Source of the DNA: RUG12395 sp034178705
GTDB taxonomy: Bacteria > Bacillota > Clostridia > Oscillospirales > CAG-272
Direction of reading: 5' to 3'
DNA length: 41,243 nucleotides
Assembly: GCA_034178705.1 (NCBI GenBank)
Contig: JAXFQY010000114.1
Span: forward strand, 1 to 41,243
Shown here in pieces: positions 15,480 through 23,543 of this stretch. How positions within the stretch are numbered: the first letter of the stretch is position 1; each line of letters opens with the position of its first letter. The translations under genes were made by a program, and so were the position numbers. The notes below the pieces were generated by a model, which was given only the letters and a program-made list of their open reading frames with translations, searched no databases and was not told the origin of the DNA.

Positions 15480-15705
15480 TGCTTGATATGCGATGAAGCG
15501 AGAGGTTGCCGCGAAAGCGGGTAATTTTCGTGGAGTATGTCCGATAACCGGGCGACGCAAGCAGTCCACGGCGTTTTGCTTTCCCGGATTTTCCCGTCCT
15601 GTGTCGGGGAAATTCCGTTTTTGTTTGAAGGCAAAAGAAACACACGGAACGGTGTGCGCGTGGTTGATCGCCCAACTTTTATCCATATTATAAGGAGGCA
15701 GAAAA
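15480..15705 (+). promoter_or_regulatory. S10-operon mRNA leader with attenuator-like hairpin
   Basis: About 225 nt without a gene before rpsJ. It begins with a stretch typical of Firmicute rpsJ leaders (GCGAGAGGTTGCC at 15498-15510, then AATTTTCGTGGAGTAT and CCGATAACCGGG). Near 15585-15617 a hairpin (CGGATTTTCCC with GGGAAATTCCG, one T-T mismatch) is followed by TTTTTGTTT, resembling an intrinsic terminator. Downstream lie the rpsJ ribosome binding site and start. In Bacillus and E. coli the S10 operon is regulated by feedback on its leader; the same kind of attenuation would explain this element, but the ligand is not known from sequence. Confidence 0.6.
15585..15622 (+). terminator. Candidate attenuator terminator in the S10 leader
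   Basis: CGGATTTTCCC (15585-15595) pairs with GGGAAATTCCG (15607-15617) with a single T-T mismatch, followed by TTTTT (15618-15622). If it terminates, it would cut transcription before rpsJ. Confidence 0.5.
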
Positions 15706-16017
15706 ATGGCAGTCAACCAGAAAATCAGAGTGCGTCTGAAGAGCTATGATCACAAGCTCATCGACGCGGCGGCCCAGAAAATCGTCGAAGTGGCAAAGAG
15801 AAACGGCGCGACGGTTTCCGGTCCTGTACCGCTCCCGACCGAGAAGGAGATCACCACGATTCTCCGCGCGGTTCATAAGTACAAGGACAGCCGCGAGCAG
15901 TTTGAGCTGCGCACGCACAAGAGACTGATTGACATCCTGAACCCGACAAGCAAGGTTGCGGACGCGCTGTTCGCGATTGAGCTTCCTGCGGGTGTCGAGA
16001 TGGAAATCAAGTCCTGA
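15706..16017 (+). CDS. rpsJ: Ribosomal protein uS10
   Basis: 103 residues starting MAVNQKIRVRLKSYDHKLID, the conserved S10 beginning, and containing ATVSGPVPLPTEK and REQFELRTHKRLIDI. S10 belongs to the 30S head and is also the antitermination factor NusE. It opens the S10-spc-alpha superoperon. AAGGAGG precedes ATG 15706. Length is normal. Confidence 0.98.
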   Translation: MAVNQKIRVRLKSYDHKLIDAAAQKIVEVAKRNGATVSGPVPLPTEKEITTILRAVHKYKDSREQFELRTHKRLIDILNPTSKVADALFAIELPAGVEMEIKS

Positions 16018-16044
16018 GGATTCCGTACACCAACACAGCATTCA

Positions 16045-16098
16045 TTGACCCCTAAGGTCAAGTTGGCGGACCGTGAAAACGGAAATCCAACCGCCAAC
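16045..16098 (+). repeat. Two hairpins in the rpsJ-rplC spacer
   Basis: TTGACC (16045-16050) pairs with GGTCAA (16056-16061), and GTTGGCGG (16062-16069) pairs with CCGCCAAC (16091-16098). They fill most of the 111-bp gap, unusually large for this operon where neighbouring genes are 15-20 bp apart. Possible mRNA stability or translational control element for rplC. Confidence 0.5.
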
Positions 16099-16128
16099 CA
16101 ATAACCGAAAAGGAGGAAAAAGGTTACA

Positions 16129-16761
16129 ATGAATAAAGGTATCATTGGCAAGAAACTCGGAATGACACAGATCTTCGGTGAAAACGGAGAGGTCATTCCG
16201 GTGACCGTCATCGAGGCGGGACCGTGCCCGGTTTCCCAGAAGAAGACGGTCGAGCGTGATGGCTACGCGGCGCTTCAGCTCGCGTATGAGGACACGCGCG
16301 AAAAACTCGTCAACCGTCCGGAGGCGGGTCATTTCAAAAAGGCGGGAATCACCCCCAAGAAGCATCTGAAGGAATTCAGACTGGCAGATTCGGACAAGTT
16401 CAACGTCGGCGACGTAATAACGGTCGACACCTTCGCCTGCGGCGACAAGGTCGACATTACGGGTATTACGAAGGGACGCGGCTACACCGGCGCTGTCAAG
16501 AGATGGGGTCATCACATCCTGCGTATGACTCACGGTACCGGACCGATTCACCGTGAGGTCGGTTCGATGGGCGCGAACTCCACTCCGTCGCGCGTATTTA
16601 AGAACAAGAAGATGGCAGGTCAGTACGGTAATGAGCAGGTGACAATCCTGAATCTCGCTGTTGTGAAAATCGATGCCGAGAAAAACCTCATCGCCGTCAA
16701 GGGCGCGGTTCCCGGTGCCAAGGGCGGCATCGTGTTCATCCGCGACTCCGTGAAGGCCTGA
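16129..16761 (+). CDS. rplC: Ribosomal protein uL3
   Basis: 210 residues beginning MNKGIIGKKLGMTQIFGENG. L3 is one of the first proteins to bind 23S rRNA; its loop (RYTGAVKRWGHH-type, here GRGYTGAVKRWG) reaches toward the peptidyl-transferase centre. HGTGPIHREVGSMGANSTPS is the conserved central region. AAAAGGAGG precedes ATG 16129. Confidence 0.97.
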   Translation: MNKGIIGKKLGMTQIFGENGEVIPVTVIEAGPCPVSQKKTVERDGYAALQLAYEDTREKLVNRPEAGHFKKAGITPKKHLKEFRLADSDKFNVGDVITVDTFACGDKVDITGITKGRGYTGAVKRWGHHILRMTHGTGPIHREVGSMGANSTPSRVFKNKKMAGQYGNEQVTILNLAVVKIDAEKNLIAVKGAVPGAKGGIVFIRDSVKA

Positions 16762-16778
16762 GAAGGGAGGAACAGAGA

Positions 16779-17402
16779 ATGCCAAGCGTTAAAGTTGTAG
16801 ATATGGCAGGCAAGGAGGTTCGTTCGATCGAACTTTCCGATAAGGTGTTCGGCGCCGAGGTCAACCCGGCTGTCCTCCACACGGCCGTCAGAGCATATCT
16901 TATGAATCAGAGACAGGGCACGCAGTCCACGCTGACCCGCACGGAGGTTTCCGGCGGCGGCAAGAAGCCCTGGAAGCAAAAGGGATCCGGCAGAGCGCGT
17001 CAGGGTTCCACCAGAGCACCGCAGTGGACACACGGCGGTATTGCTCTCGGACCGAAGCCGCGTGATTACCACGTAACCCTGAACCGCAAGGTTCGCCGTT
17101 CCGCGCTTTTCGGAGCGCTGTCCTCGAAGGTTGCCGGTGGGGATTTCGTCGTTGTGGATGCGATCTCGGCGGAGGAATACAAGACAAAGACGATGGTAAA
17201 GATGCTTGCGGCTGTCGGCGCGGAGGGCAAGGCTCTCGTTGTTCTTGCCGACAATGACGACAAGGTTCTGAAGAGCTTTGCAAACATTCCGGGCGTCGTT
17301 TGCGCGCAGTATAACACCATCAACGTTTACGACGTCCTCAACTGCGGCAAGGTTGTTATCGCCGAGGGCGCAGTCAAGAAGATTGAGGAGGTCTACGCGT
17401 GA
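16779..17402 (+). CDS. rplD: Ribosomal protein uL4
   Basis: 207 residues with SGGGKKPWKQKGSGRARQGS, the extended exit-tunnel loop of L4. In E. coli L4 represses its own S10 operon by leader attenuation; whether it does so here is not known. AAGGGAGGA precedes ATG 16779. Its TGA overlaps the start of rplW. Confidence 0.97.
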   Translation: MPSVKVVDMAGKEVRSIELSDKVFGAEVNPAVLHTAVRAYLMNQRQGTQSTLTRTEVSGGGKKPWKQKGSGRARQGSTRAPQWTHGGIALGPKPRDYHVTLNRKVRRSALFGALSSKVAGGDFVVVDAISAEEYKTKTMVKMLAAVGAEGKALVVLADNDDKVLKSFANIPGVVCAQYNTINVYDVLNCGKVVIAEGAVKKIEEVYA

Positions 17403-17695
17403 TGAAAGCAATACAGGATATCATCATCAAGCCGGTCATCACCGAAAAGAGCATGGCGACGCTCGATGCGAAGTGCTACACCTTCCGGGTGCACAAGGAC
17501 GCAACGAAGCCGGAGATTGCAAAGGCTGTTGAGGAAATGTTCGGTGTCAAGGTTGCCTCTGTCAACACGAGCAATGTGAAGAAGAAGCCGAAGAGACTCG
17601 GTGCCAGCAGCGGCTATGCTTCCGGCTGGAAGAAGGCGGTCGTCACCCTCAAGCCCGAGTCGAAGAGCATCGCATTCTTCGACAGCATGAACTGA
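17402..17695 (+). CDS. rplW: Ribosomal protein uL23
   Basis: 97 residues, MKAIQDIIIKPVITEKSMA..., containing YTFRVHKDATKPEIAKAVE and VGVKVASVNT-type region (here VKVASVNTSNVKKK). L23 lies at the tunnel exit and docks trigger factor and SRP. The start is ATG 17402 sharing a base with the rplD stop (TGATG); GTG 17399 is possible. GAGGAGG is ten bases from the ATG. Confidence 0.96.
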   Translation: MKAIQDIIIKPVITEKSMATLDAKCYTFRVHKDATKPEIAKAVEEMFGVKVASVNTSNVKKKPKRLGASSGYASGWKKAVVTLKPESKSIAFFDSMN

Positions 17696-17711
17696 GCGGG
17701 AGGAAGAAGAA

Positions 17712-18539
17712 ATGCCTAAGAATTATAAACCGACAACTCCCTCGCGGAGACATATGAACTCTCCCTCTTTTGCGGAGATTACCAAATTTACTCCCGAGAA
17801 GAGCCTGACTGTTATCAAGAAGAAAACTGCGGGACGCAACTCTTACGGTCGCATTACCGTTCGTCATCACGGCGGCGGAAACAAAATCAAATACCGTATT
17901 GTTGACTTCCGCCGTCAGGATGCTACGGCAAATACTGTTATCGGTGTTGAGTACGATCCGAACCGCACTGCTTATATTGCCCTGCTGCAGAATGAGGCGG
18001 GCGACAAGAGCTATATTATTGCTCCGGACGGCCTGACCGACGGCGATGTGGTTTACTCCGGCGCCGATGCAGACATCAAGCCCGGCAATACGTTGCCGAT
18101 CGCAAATATTCCGGTCGGTACCTTCATTCATAACATCGAGCTTTATCCCGGCAAGGGCGGGCAGCTTGTCCGTTCCGCCGGCGCCGCTGCACAGCTGATG
18201 GCAAAGGAGAACGGTGTTGCGCAGGTTCGTCTCCCCTCCGGTGAGGTTCGCGTTGTCCGTCTTGACTGCAAGGCGACAATCGGCACTGTCGGAAACATCG
18301 AGCATGATACCGTTAAGCTCGGTAAGGCGGGTAAGACCCGTTGGAAGGGCATTCGCCCGACCGTTCGCGGTTCTGTCATGAACCCGTGCGATCACCCGCA
18401 CGGCGGCGGTGAGGGACGTGCTCCGATCGGTCGTCCGTCCCCGGTTACCCCGTGGGGTAAGCCGACCAACGGCTACAAGACCAGAAACAAGAAGGCGCGT
18501 ACCAATAAGTTTATTATTAAGCGCCGTAACGACAGGTAA
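17712..18539 (+). CDS. rplB: Ribosomal protein uL2
   Basis: 275 residues, MPKNYKPTTPSRRHMNSPSF..., with KKTAGRNSYGRITVRHHGGG near residue 40 and the conserved C-terminal MNPCDHPHGGGEGRAPIGR, whose histidine lies near the peptidyl-transferase centre. Length is typical. GGGAGGAAG precedes ATG 17712. Confidence 0.98.
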   Translation: MPKNYKPTTPSRRHMNSPSFAEITKFTPEKSLTVIKKKTAGRNSYGRITVRHHGGGNKIKYRIVDFRRQDATANTVIGVEYDPNRTAYIALLQNEAGDKSYIIAPDGLTDGDVVYSGADADIKPGNTLPIANIPVGTFIHNIELYPGKGGQLVRSAGAAAQLMAKENGVAQVRLPSGEVRVVRLDCKATIGTVGNIEHDTVKLGKAGKTRWKGIRPTVRGSVMNPCDHPHGGGEGRAPIGRPSPVTPWGKPTNGYKTRNKKARTNKFIIKRRNDR

Positions 18540-18556
18540 GCGGAGGAGAGAATAAA

Positions 18557-18838
18557 ATGAGCAGAAGCTTGAAGAAAGCCCCCTTTGTTGAAGAGAAGCT
18601 CTACTCCAGAGTTTGCGCGATGAACGAGAAGAACGAGAAGAAGGTTATCAAGACCTGGTCCCGCGCTTCGGTCATCTATCCGGATTTTGTCGGTCACACC
18701 ATTGCGGTGCATGACGGCAGAAAGCATTTCCCGGTTTACATCACCGAGGATATGGTCGGACACAGACTCGGAGAGTTCGCTCCGACACGCACATTCAAGG
18801 GTCATGCCGGTTCGAAGACTTCGAACAACGGTAAGTAA
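18557..18838 (+). CDS. rpsS: Ribosomal protein uS19
   Basis: 93 residues, MSRSLKKAPFVEEKLYSRV, with IKTWSRASVIYPDFVGHTIA and GEFAPTRTFKGHAG. S19 sits in the 30S head with S13. GGAGGAGAG precedes ATG 18557. It is normal in length. Confidence 0.98.
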   Translation: MSRSLKKAPFVEEKLYSRVCAMNEKNEKKVIKTWSRASVIYPDFVGHTIAVHDGRKHFPVYITEDMVGHRLGEFAPTRTFKGHAGSKTSNNGK

Positions 18839-18883
18839 GCGGCGCGCCGCATCCCAAATCTATAACGGAGGCAAAGCCTTATA

Positions 18884-19219
18884 ATGGAAGCAAAAGCTTA
18901 TCTTAAATATGCGAGAATTTCTCCGCGCAAGGTAGGGATCGTGCTTGACCTGATTCGGGGCAAGGACGTCGCTGAAGCAAGAGCGATTCTGAAGCACACG
19001 CCGAAAAGTGCTTCGGAGTATTTGCTGAAGCTTCTTAACAGCGCGGTCGCGAACGCTGATCACAACTTCCACATGGATGTGTCCAAGCTGTATGTTGCGG
19101 AGTGCTTCTGCTGCCCCGGTCCGATCCAGAAACGGATCATGCCGAGAGCGCAGGGCAGAGCGTTCAGAATCAACAAGAGAACGAGTCATGTTACCCTTTC
19201 CGTGAAGGAAAGAGACTGA
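18884..19219 (+). CDS. rplV: Ribosomal protein uL22
   Basis: 111 residues, MEAKAYLKYARISPRKVGIV..., with the long tunnel-lining loop GPIQKRIMPRAQGRAFRINK. L22 lines the narrow part of the exit tunnel together with L4. ACGGAGG precedes ATG 18884. The only unusual point is a larger gap (45 bp) after rpsS. Confidence 0.97.
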   Translation: MEAKAYLKYARISPRKVGIVLDLIRGKDVAEARAILKHTPKSASEYLLKLLNSAVANADHNFHMDVSKLYVAECFCCPGPIQKRIMPRAQGRAFRINKRTSHVTLSVKERD

Positions 19220-19236
19220 GAAAGGAGGATACGTAA

Positions 19237-20028
19237 ATGGGTCAGAAAGTTAATCCGCACGGCCTGCGTGTCGGCGTGATCAAAAATTGGGACTCCAGAT
19301 GGTTCGCAAAGGACGAGGTGTTCGGTGATACCCTGGTATCCGACTACAAGGTCAGAAAATATCTCAAGACGAAGCTGAAGGACGCCGGTGTTCCGCAGAT
19401 CGAGATCGAGCGGGACAGCACAAGGGTCCGCGTGATCATTCACTGCGCAAAGCCGGGCATTGTGATCGGACGCGGCGGCGCGGATATCGAGGTTCTGAAG
19501 AAGACACTTACCGAGATGATCGGCAAGCCGGTTGTTGTTGACGTTGTGGAGGTCAAATCTCCCGATCTTAACGCTCAGCTTGTTGCCGAGAACATTGCGT
19601 CACAGCTTGAGAAGAGAACGAGTTTCCGCCGTGCCATGAAGCAGGCGATCGGCCGTACCATGCGTCTCGGCGCGCGCGGAATCAAGATTCAGTGCGGCGG
19701 ACGCCTCGGCGGTGCTGAAATTGCCCGCACTGAGCATTATCACGAGGGAACCATTCCGATGCAGACGCTCCGCGCTGACATCGATTACGGTTTCTGGGAA
19801 GCAAACACCACCTATGGTAAGATCGGCGTTAAGGTTTGGATCTACAAGGGTGAGGTTCTGAGTGAAGTAAACCGTCCCGACGGAAGCCGTCGTGACGACC
19901 GCCGCCCGCCCCGCCGGGAAGGCAGACGCGATGACCGCCGCGGTGATCGCCGCGGAGGCTTTGGCGGAGACCGCGGACAGCGCAGAGACGGGAACTTCCG
20001 CAATAACAGACAGGGAGGACAGAGATAA
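19237..20028 (+). CDS. rpsC: Ribosomal protein uS3 with long Arg/Gly-rich tail
   Basis: 263 residues. The KH domain contains GIVIGRGGADIEVLKKTL (near residue 70-90), and the C-terminal S3 domain is normal up to VWIYKGEVL (near residue 210). S3 forms part of the mRNA entry site. After it come about 50 residues rich in Arg, Asp and Gly (DRRPPRREGRRDDRRGDRRG type), which adds to the usual length of about 215-220. AAAGGAGG precedes ATG 19237. Confidence 0.97.
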   Translation: MGQKVNPHGLRVGVIKNWDSRWFAKDEVFGDTLVSDYKVRKYLKTKLKDAGVPQIEIERDSTRVRVIIHCAKPGIVIGRGGADIEVLKKTLTEMIGKPVVVDVVEVKSPDLNAQLVAENIASQLEKRTSFRRAMKQAIGRTMRLGARGIKIQCGGRLGGAEIARTEHYHEGTIPMQTLRADIDYGFWEANTTYGKIGVKVWIYKGEVLSEVNRPDGSRRDDRRPPRREGRRDDRRGDRRGGFGGDRGQRRDGNFRNNRQGGQR

Positions 20029-20030
20029 CC

Positions 20031-20465
20031 ATGCTGATGCCTAAAAGAGTTAAGTACAGACGTGTTCAGCGCGGCCGCCTCAAGGGAAAAGCGACCCGCG
20101 GCAACACGATTTCCAACGGCTCCTACGGTCTTGTGGCTCTTGAACCTGCCTGGATTACCAGCAACCAGATTGAAGCTGCCCGTATTGCTATGACTCGTTA
20201 TGTCAAGCGCGGTGGTCAGGTCTGGATCAAGATTTTCCCTGACAAGCCGATCACTGAGAAGCCCGCAGAAACCCGCATGGGTTCCGGTAAGGGCTCTCCG
20301 GAGTACTGGGTCGCCGTCGTAAAGCCGGGCAGAGTCATGTTCGAGATGGACGGCGTTTCGGAAGATGTTGCGAAAGAGGCGATGCGTCTTGCGTCCCACA
20401 AACTGCCGATTAAGTGCAAGTTCGTGGCAAAGCAGACCGCCGGAGCCAATACCGAGGAGGGTTAA
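20031..20465 (+). CDS. rplP: Ribosomal protein uL16
   Basis: 144 residues, MLMPKRVKYRRVQRGRLKG, with conserved GLVALEPAWITSNQIEAARI and RMGSGKGSPEYWVAVVKPG. L16 positions tRNA near the A site and matures late in 50S assembly. The start follows CAGGGAGGACAG; only 2 bp separate it from the rpsC stop. Confidence 0.97.
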   Translation: MLMPKRVKYRRVQRGRLKGKATRGNTISNGSYGLVALEPAWITSNQIEAARIAMTRYVKRGGQVWIKIFPDKPITEKPAETRMGSGKGSPEYWVAVVKPGRVMFEMDGVSEDVAKEAMRLASHKLPIKCKFVAKQTAGANTEEG

Positions 20466-20468
20466 GCC

Positions 20469-20657
20469 GTGAAAGCAAAAGAACTCAGAGAACTTTCAAA
20501 CGAGCAGCTTGAAGCAAAGCTCAAGGAACTCAAGAGCGAGCTGTTCACGCTTCGCTTCCAGCATGCCATCAATCAGCTTGATAATCCCCATAAGCTCGTC
20601 GACGTCAAACGCGACATTGCCCGTGTTATGACCGTTCTGAGCCAGAAAAATGTTTGA
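20469..20657 (+). CDS. rpmC: Ribosomal protein uL29
   Basis: 62 residues from GTG 20469 (V in sequence, initiator Met): KAKELRELSNEQLEAKLKEL..., the two-helix bundle of L29, which lies near the tunnel exit. GAGGAGGG overlaps the rplP end at ten bases from the GTG. No ATG is available nearby in frame. Confidence 0.95.
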   Translation: MKAKELRELSNEQLEAKLKELKSELFTLRFQHAINQLDNPHKLVDVKRDIARVMTVLSQKNV

Positions 20658-20670
20658 GAGGTGAGATATT

Positions 20671-20937
20671 ATGACCGAAAAGACAGAGCGCGCACTGCGC
20701 AAAACGAGGGTCGGCATCGTTGTGTCCGATAAGATGGACAAGACGGTGGTCGTGGCGATCCGCGATAATATCAAGCATCCCAAGTACGGAAAGATCATCA
20801 AGCGCACCGTGAAGCTGCACGCACACGATGAGAACAACGAGTGCGGCATCGGCGATAAGGTTCTTCTGATGGAGACCCGCCGCTTGTCTGCGACCAAGCA
20901 CTGGCGTGTTGTCAGCATCATTGAGAAGGCGAAGTAA
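20671..20937 (+). CDS. rpsQ: Ribosomal protein uS17
   Basis: 88 residues, with RVGIVVSDKMDKTVVVAI, the S17 OB-fold start, and HPKYGKIIKRTVKLHAHDE. An early 16S rRNA 5'-domain binder. GAGAGGTGAG precedes ATG 20671. Confidence 0.97.
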   Translation: MTEKTERALRKTRVGIVVSDKMDKTVVVAIRDNIKHPKYGKIIKRTVKLHAHDENNECGIGDKVLLMETRRLSATKHWRVVSIIEKAK

Positions 20938-20991
20938 GAGCGAATACAGTAGGCGGATCAAAGAATTCGCTGAATAAGGAGGAAACGCAAA

Positions 20992-21360
20992 GTGATACAG
21001 CAGCAAACCTTTATGAAGGTTGCCGATAATACCGGCGCCAAGGAGCTGATGTGCATTCGTGTTCTCGGCGGCTCCGGGAGACGATATGCCAATATCGGTG
21101 ATGTTGTTGTCTGCTCCGTCAAAAAGGCGACTCCGGGCGGAGTTGTCAAAAAAGGCGAGGTAGTCAAGGCGGTCGTGGTCAGAAGCGTTAAGGGACTTCG
21201 CCGCGCCGATGGCTCCTATATTAAATTTGATGAGAATGCAGCGGTTATTCTCAAGGATGACAACAATCCGAGAGGAACCCGCATCTTCGGGCCTGTGGCA
21301 AGAGAGCTTCGTGAGAAGGACTATATGAAGATTCTTTCCCTTGCTCCGGAAGTACTGTAA
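20992..21360 (+). CDS. rplN: Ribosomal protein uL14
   Basis: 122 residues from GTG 20992, MIQQQTFMKVADNTGAKELM, the universal L14 start, with NPRGTRIFGPVARELRE near the C-terminus. L14 forms an intersubunit bridge. AAGGAGGAAA precedes the GTG; the family almost always starts at this MIQ, so GTG is well supported. L14 starts the spc half of the operon; a 54-bp gap precedes it. Confidence 0.97.
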   Translation: MIQQQTFMKVADNTGAKELMCIRVLGGSGRRYANIGDVVVCSVKKATPGGVVKKGEVVKAVVVRSVKGLRRADGSYIKFDENAAVILKDDNNPRGTRIFGPVARELREKDYMKILSLAPEVL

Positions 21361-21373
21361 GGAGGAAGAAATA

Positions 21374-21703
21374 ATGAATATCAAAAAAGGCGATACCGTT
21401 GTTCTTCTCACCGGTAAGTATGAGGAAAAGAAGGATGCCGATGGCAAGCTTCTGACCCACAAGGTCATCGCTGTCTCCCCCAAGGAGGACAAGGTGATCG
21501 TTGAGGGCGTCAACAGGATCCACAAGCACGTAAAGCCCCGCAAGCAGGGCGAAGCCGGCGGCATTATTGATGCCGAGGGTGCGATATACGCATGCAAAGT
21601 TGCTCTTTATTGCCCTGACTGCGGTAAGGGTGTAAGAGTAAAGTCCGCCGTCAAGGACGGCAAGAAGGTTCGTGTCTGCGCAAAGTGCGGCGCAAAGCTT
21701 TAA
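21374..21703 (+). CDS. rplX: Ribosomal protein uL24
   Basis: 109 residues from ATG 21374, MNIKKGDTVVLLTGKYEEKK, the KOW motif typical of L24 (assembly initiator), and CPDCGKGVRVKSAVKD then VCAKCGAKL at the C-terminus. A C-terminal pair of CxxC knuckles is common in clostridial L24. GGAGGAAG precedes the start; an earlier codon 33 bases upstream lies inside rplN and is not needed. Confidence 0.97.
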   Translation: MNIKKGDTVVLLTGKYEEKKDADGKLLTHKVIAVSPKEDKVIVEGVNRIHKHVKPRKQGEAGGIIDAEGAIYACKVALYCPDCGKGVRVKSAVKDGKKVRVCAKCGAKL

Positions 21704-21719
21704 GGGAGGGTGAATGACA

Positions 21720-22259
21720 ATGGCAAGATACAGAGACCTTTACAATAATGAAGTCGCCCCCGCCCTGATGAAGAAATTCAACTATAAGAGCCCGATGCAG
21801 ATCCCGAAGCTTGTCAAAATCGTGATCAACGTCGGTTGCGGTGATGCCAAGGACAATGCAAAGGTAATTGACAGCGTGCTTTCCGAGCTTGCTGCGATCA
21901 CCGGGCAGAAGGCAGTCCCGACAACCGCAAAAAAATCGGTTGCGAACTTCAAGGTTCGTGAGGGCATGAAGATCGGTGCGAAGGTTACTCTCCGCGGTGA
22001 CCGTATGTATGAATTCCTTGATCGTCTTTTCAACCTCGCCCTGCCGCGAGTCCGTGACTTCAAGGGAATCAATCCCGACGGCTTTGACGGCCGCGGAAAT
22101 TATTCCCTTGGTTTGAAGGAACAGCTGATGTTCCCGGAAATCGACTACGACAAGGTTGACAAGATCCGCGGTATGGACATCGCTTTTGTTACAACCGCAC
22201 AAACCGATGAAGAAGCGAAAGAGCTCCTCACAATGATGGGCGCTCCGTTCGCAAAGTAA
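21720..22259 (+). CDS. rplE: Ribosomal protein uL5
   Basis: 179 residues from ATG 21720, MARYRDLYNNEVAPALMKKF, with KAVPTTAKKSVANFKVREGM and LPRVRDFKGINPDGFDGRGN. L5 binds 5S rRNA. Two ATGs are possible (21714 and 21720); GGGAGGG at 21704-21710 suits the second, and the family begins MAR. Confidence 0.97.
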   Translation: MARYRDLYNNEVAPALMKKFNYKSPMQIPKLVKIVINVGCGDAKDNAKVIDSVLSELAAITGQKAVPTTAKKSVANFKVREGMKIGAKVTLRGDRMYEFLDRLFNLALPRVRDFKGINPDGFDGRGNYSLGLKEQLMFPEIDYDKVDKIRGMDIAFVTTAQTDEEAKELLTMMGAPFAK

Positions 22260-22272
22260 GGGGGAGAAGAAA

Positions 22273-22458
22273 ATGGCAAAGAAATCAATGATTCTCAAGG
22301 GCGCGAGAAAGCAGAAATTCTCTACCCGTGAGCATAACCGCTGCAAGATCTGCGGCCGCCCCCATGCCTATCTGCGTAAGTACGGCATCTGCCGTATCTG
22401 CTTCCGTGAACTGGCATACAAAGGACAGATTCCCGGAGTCAGAAAGGCAAGCTGGTAA
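22273..22458 (+). CDS. rpsN: Ribosomal protein uS14, zinc-binding form
   Basis: 61 residues, MAKKSMILKGARKQKFSTRE, with CKICGRPHAYLRKYGICRIC: the four-cysteine zinc form of S14, the normal housekeeping type of Firmicutes. It ends in KASW as in the family. GGGGGAGAAG precedes ATG 22273. A 106-bp gap containing GC-rich inverted segments follows. Confidence 0.97.
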   Translation: MAKKSMILKGARKQKFSTREHNRCKICGRPHAYLRKYGICRICFRELAYKGQIPGVRKASW

Positions 22459-22564
22459 ATAAGATCCCCGCGACCGGAAGGAAAGAAATTCTCTTTAACC
22501 ACCGGTCTGCCGCCGGTCAGGTCCGGCAGCAAGAAAGTAAACTTGCATGAAGGAGGATAATTCC

Positions 22565-22963
22565 ATGCAAATCTCTGATGTCATCGGCGACATGCTCACC
22601 CGTATCCGCAATGCGGGCGACGCTAAGCACGAAACGGTCGACATTCCCGCATCGAATGTCAAAAAGGCAATTGCCGATATTCTTCTCAATGAAGGGTATA
22701 TTAAGAGCTGGCAGCTTATCGAGGACGGAAAGCAGGGTGTGATTCGCATCACTCTGAAGTACGGTGCCGGTAAGCAGAAGGCGATCCGCGGTCTGCGCCG
22801 CGTTTCCAAGCCGGGTCTTCGGATCTACTCCGGTTGTGAGGATATGCCGAAGGTTATGAACGGTCTCGGTATTGCAATCGTCTCCACCTCTAAGGGTATT
22901 ATGACTGACAAAGCCGCACGCGCTGCCGGAATCGGCGGCGAGGTCCTCGCTTTTGTCTGGTAA
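22565..22963 (+). CDS. rpsH: Ribosomal protein uS8
   Basis: 132 residues from ATG 22565, MQISDVIGDMLTRIRNAGDA, with GLGIAIVSTSKGIMTDKAAR. S8 is a key binder of the 16S central domain and in E. coli represses the spc operon. AAGGAGG precedes the ATG by about 8 bases. Confidence 0.97.
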   Translation: MQISDVIGDMLTRIRNAGDAKHETVDIPASNVKKAIADILLNEGYIKSWQLIEDGKQGVIRITLKYGAGKQKAIRGLRRVSKPGLRIYSGCEDMPKVMNGLGIAIVSTSKGIMTDKAARAAGIGGEVLAFVW

Positions 22964-22984
22964 TGCGAAAGGAAGGAACAAAAT

Positions 22985-23524
22985 ATGTCAAGAATAGGAC
23001 TTAAGCCTGTTGTTGTTCCCGCCGGCGTTACCGTCACGGTCGAGGAAGACAACAAGGTTACCGTCAAGGGACCCCTCGGTACCCTTACCGATATCTTCAG
23101 TCATCATATTACCATCCATGTTGAGGCGGGCGTTGTTACCCTTTCCCGCGATTCCGACGAGGATGAGGTCAAGGCGCTGCACGGTCTTTCCCGTGCGCTG
23201 CTCCACAATATGGTTGAAGGCGTTACCCACGGATTTGTAAAGAACCTCGAGATCGAGGGAATCGGCTATAAGGCTGAGAAGCAGGGCAACAAGCTTGTTA
23301 TGAAGCTCGGTTACAGCCACGATGTGATCATCCCGGAGACCGAGGATTATAAGTTTGAGTGTCCGAGCCCTGTGGCGATTACCATTAAGGGAATCGACAA
23401 GCAGAAGGTCGGGGAGATCGCCGCACAGGTTCGTGCCAAGCGTCCGCCTGAGCCGTATAAGGGCAAAGGTATTCACTATGTCGGCGAGCGTATCCGCCGT
23501 AAGGCCGGTAAGACCGGTAAATAA
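22985..23524 (+). CDS. rplF: Ribosomal protein uL6
   Basis: 179 residues, MSRIGLKPVVVPAGVTVTVE, with the C-terminal KPPEPYKGKGIRY-like motif (here RPPEPYKGKGIHYVGE). L6 has two similar domains and binds near the factor-binding site. GGAAGG precedes ATG 22985. Confidence 0.97.
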   Translation: MSRIGLKPVVVPAGVTVTVEEDNKVTVKGPLGTLTDIFSHHITIHVEAGVVTLSRDSDEDEVKALHGLSRALLHNMVEGVTHGFVKNLEIEGIGYKAEKQGNKLVMKLGYSHDVIIPETEDYKFECPSPVAITIKGIDKQKVGEIAAQVRAKRPPEPYKGKGIHYVGERIRRKAGKTGK

Positions 23525-23543
23525 TTGAAAGGAGCGGAATAAG

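Noticed and set aside
20626..21597. A 323-residue minus-strand frame over rpsQ, rplN and rplX
   Set aside because: Antisense shadow in a conserved operon; no initiation signal.
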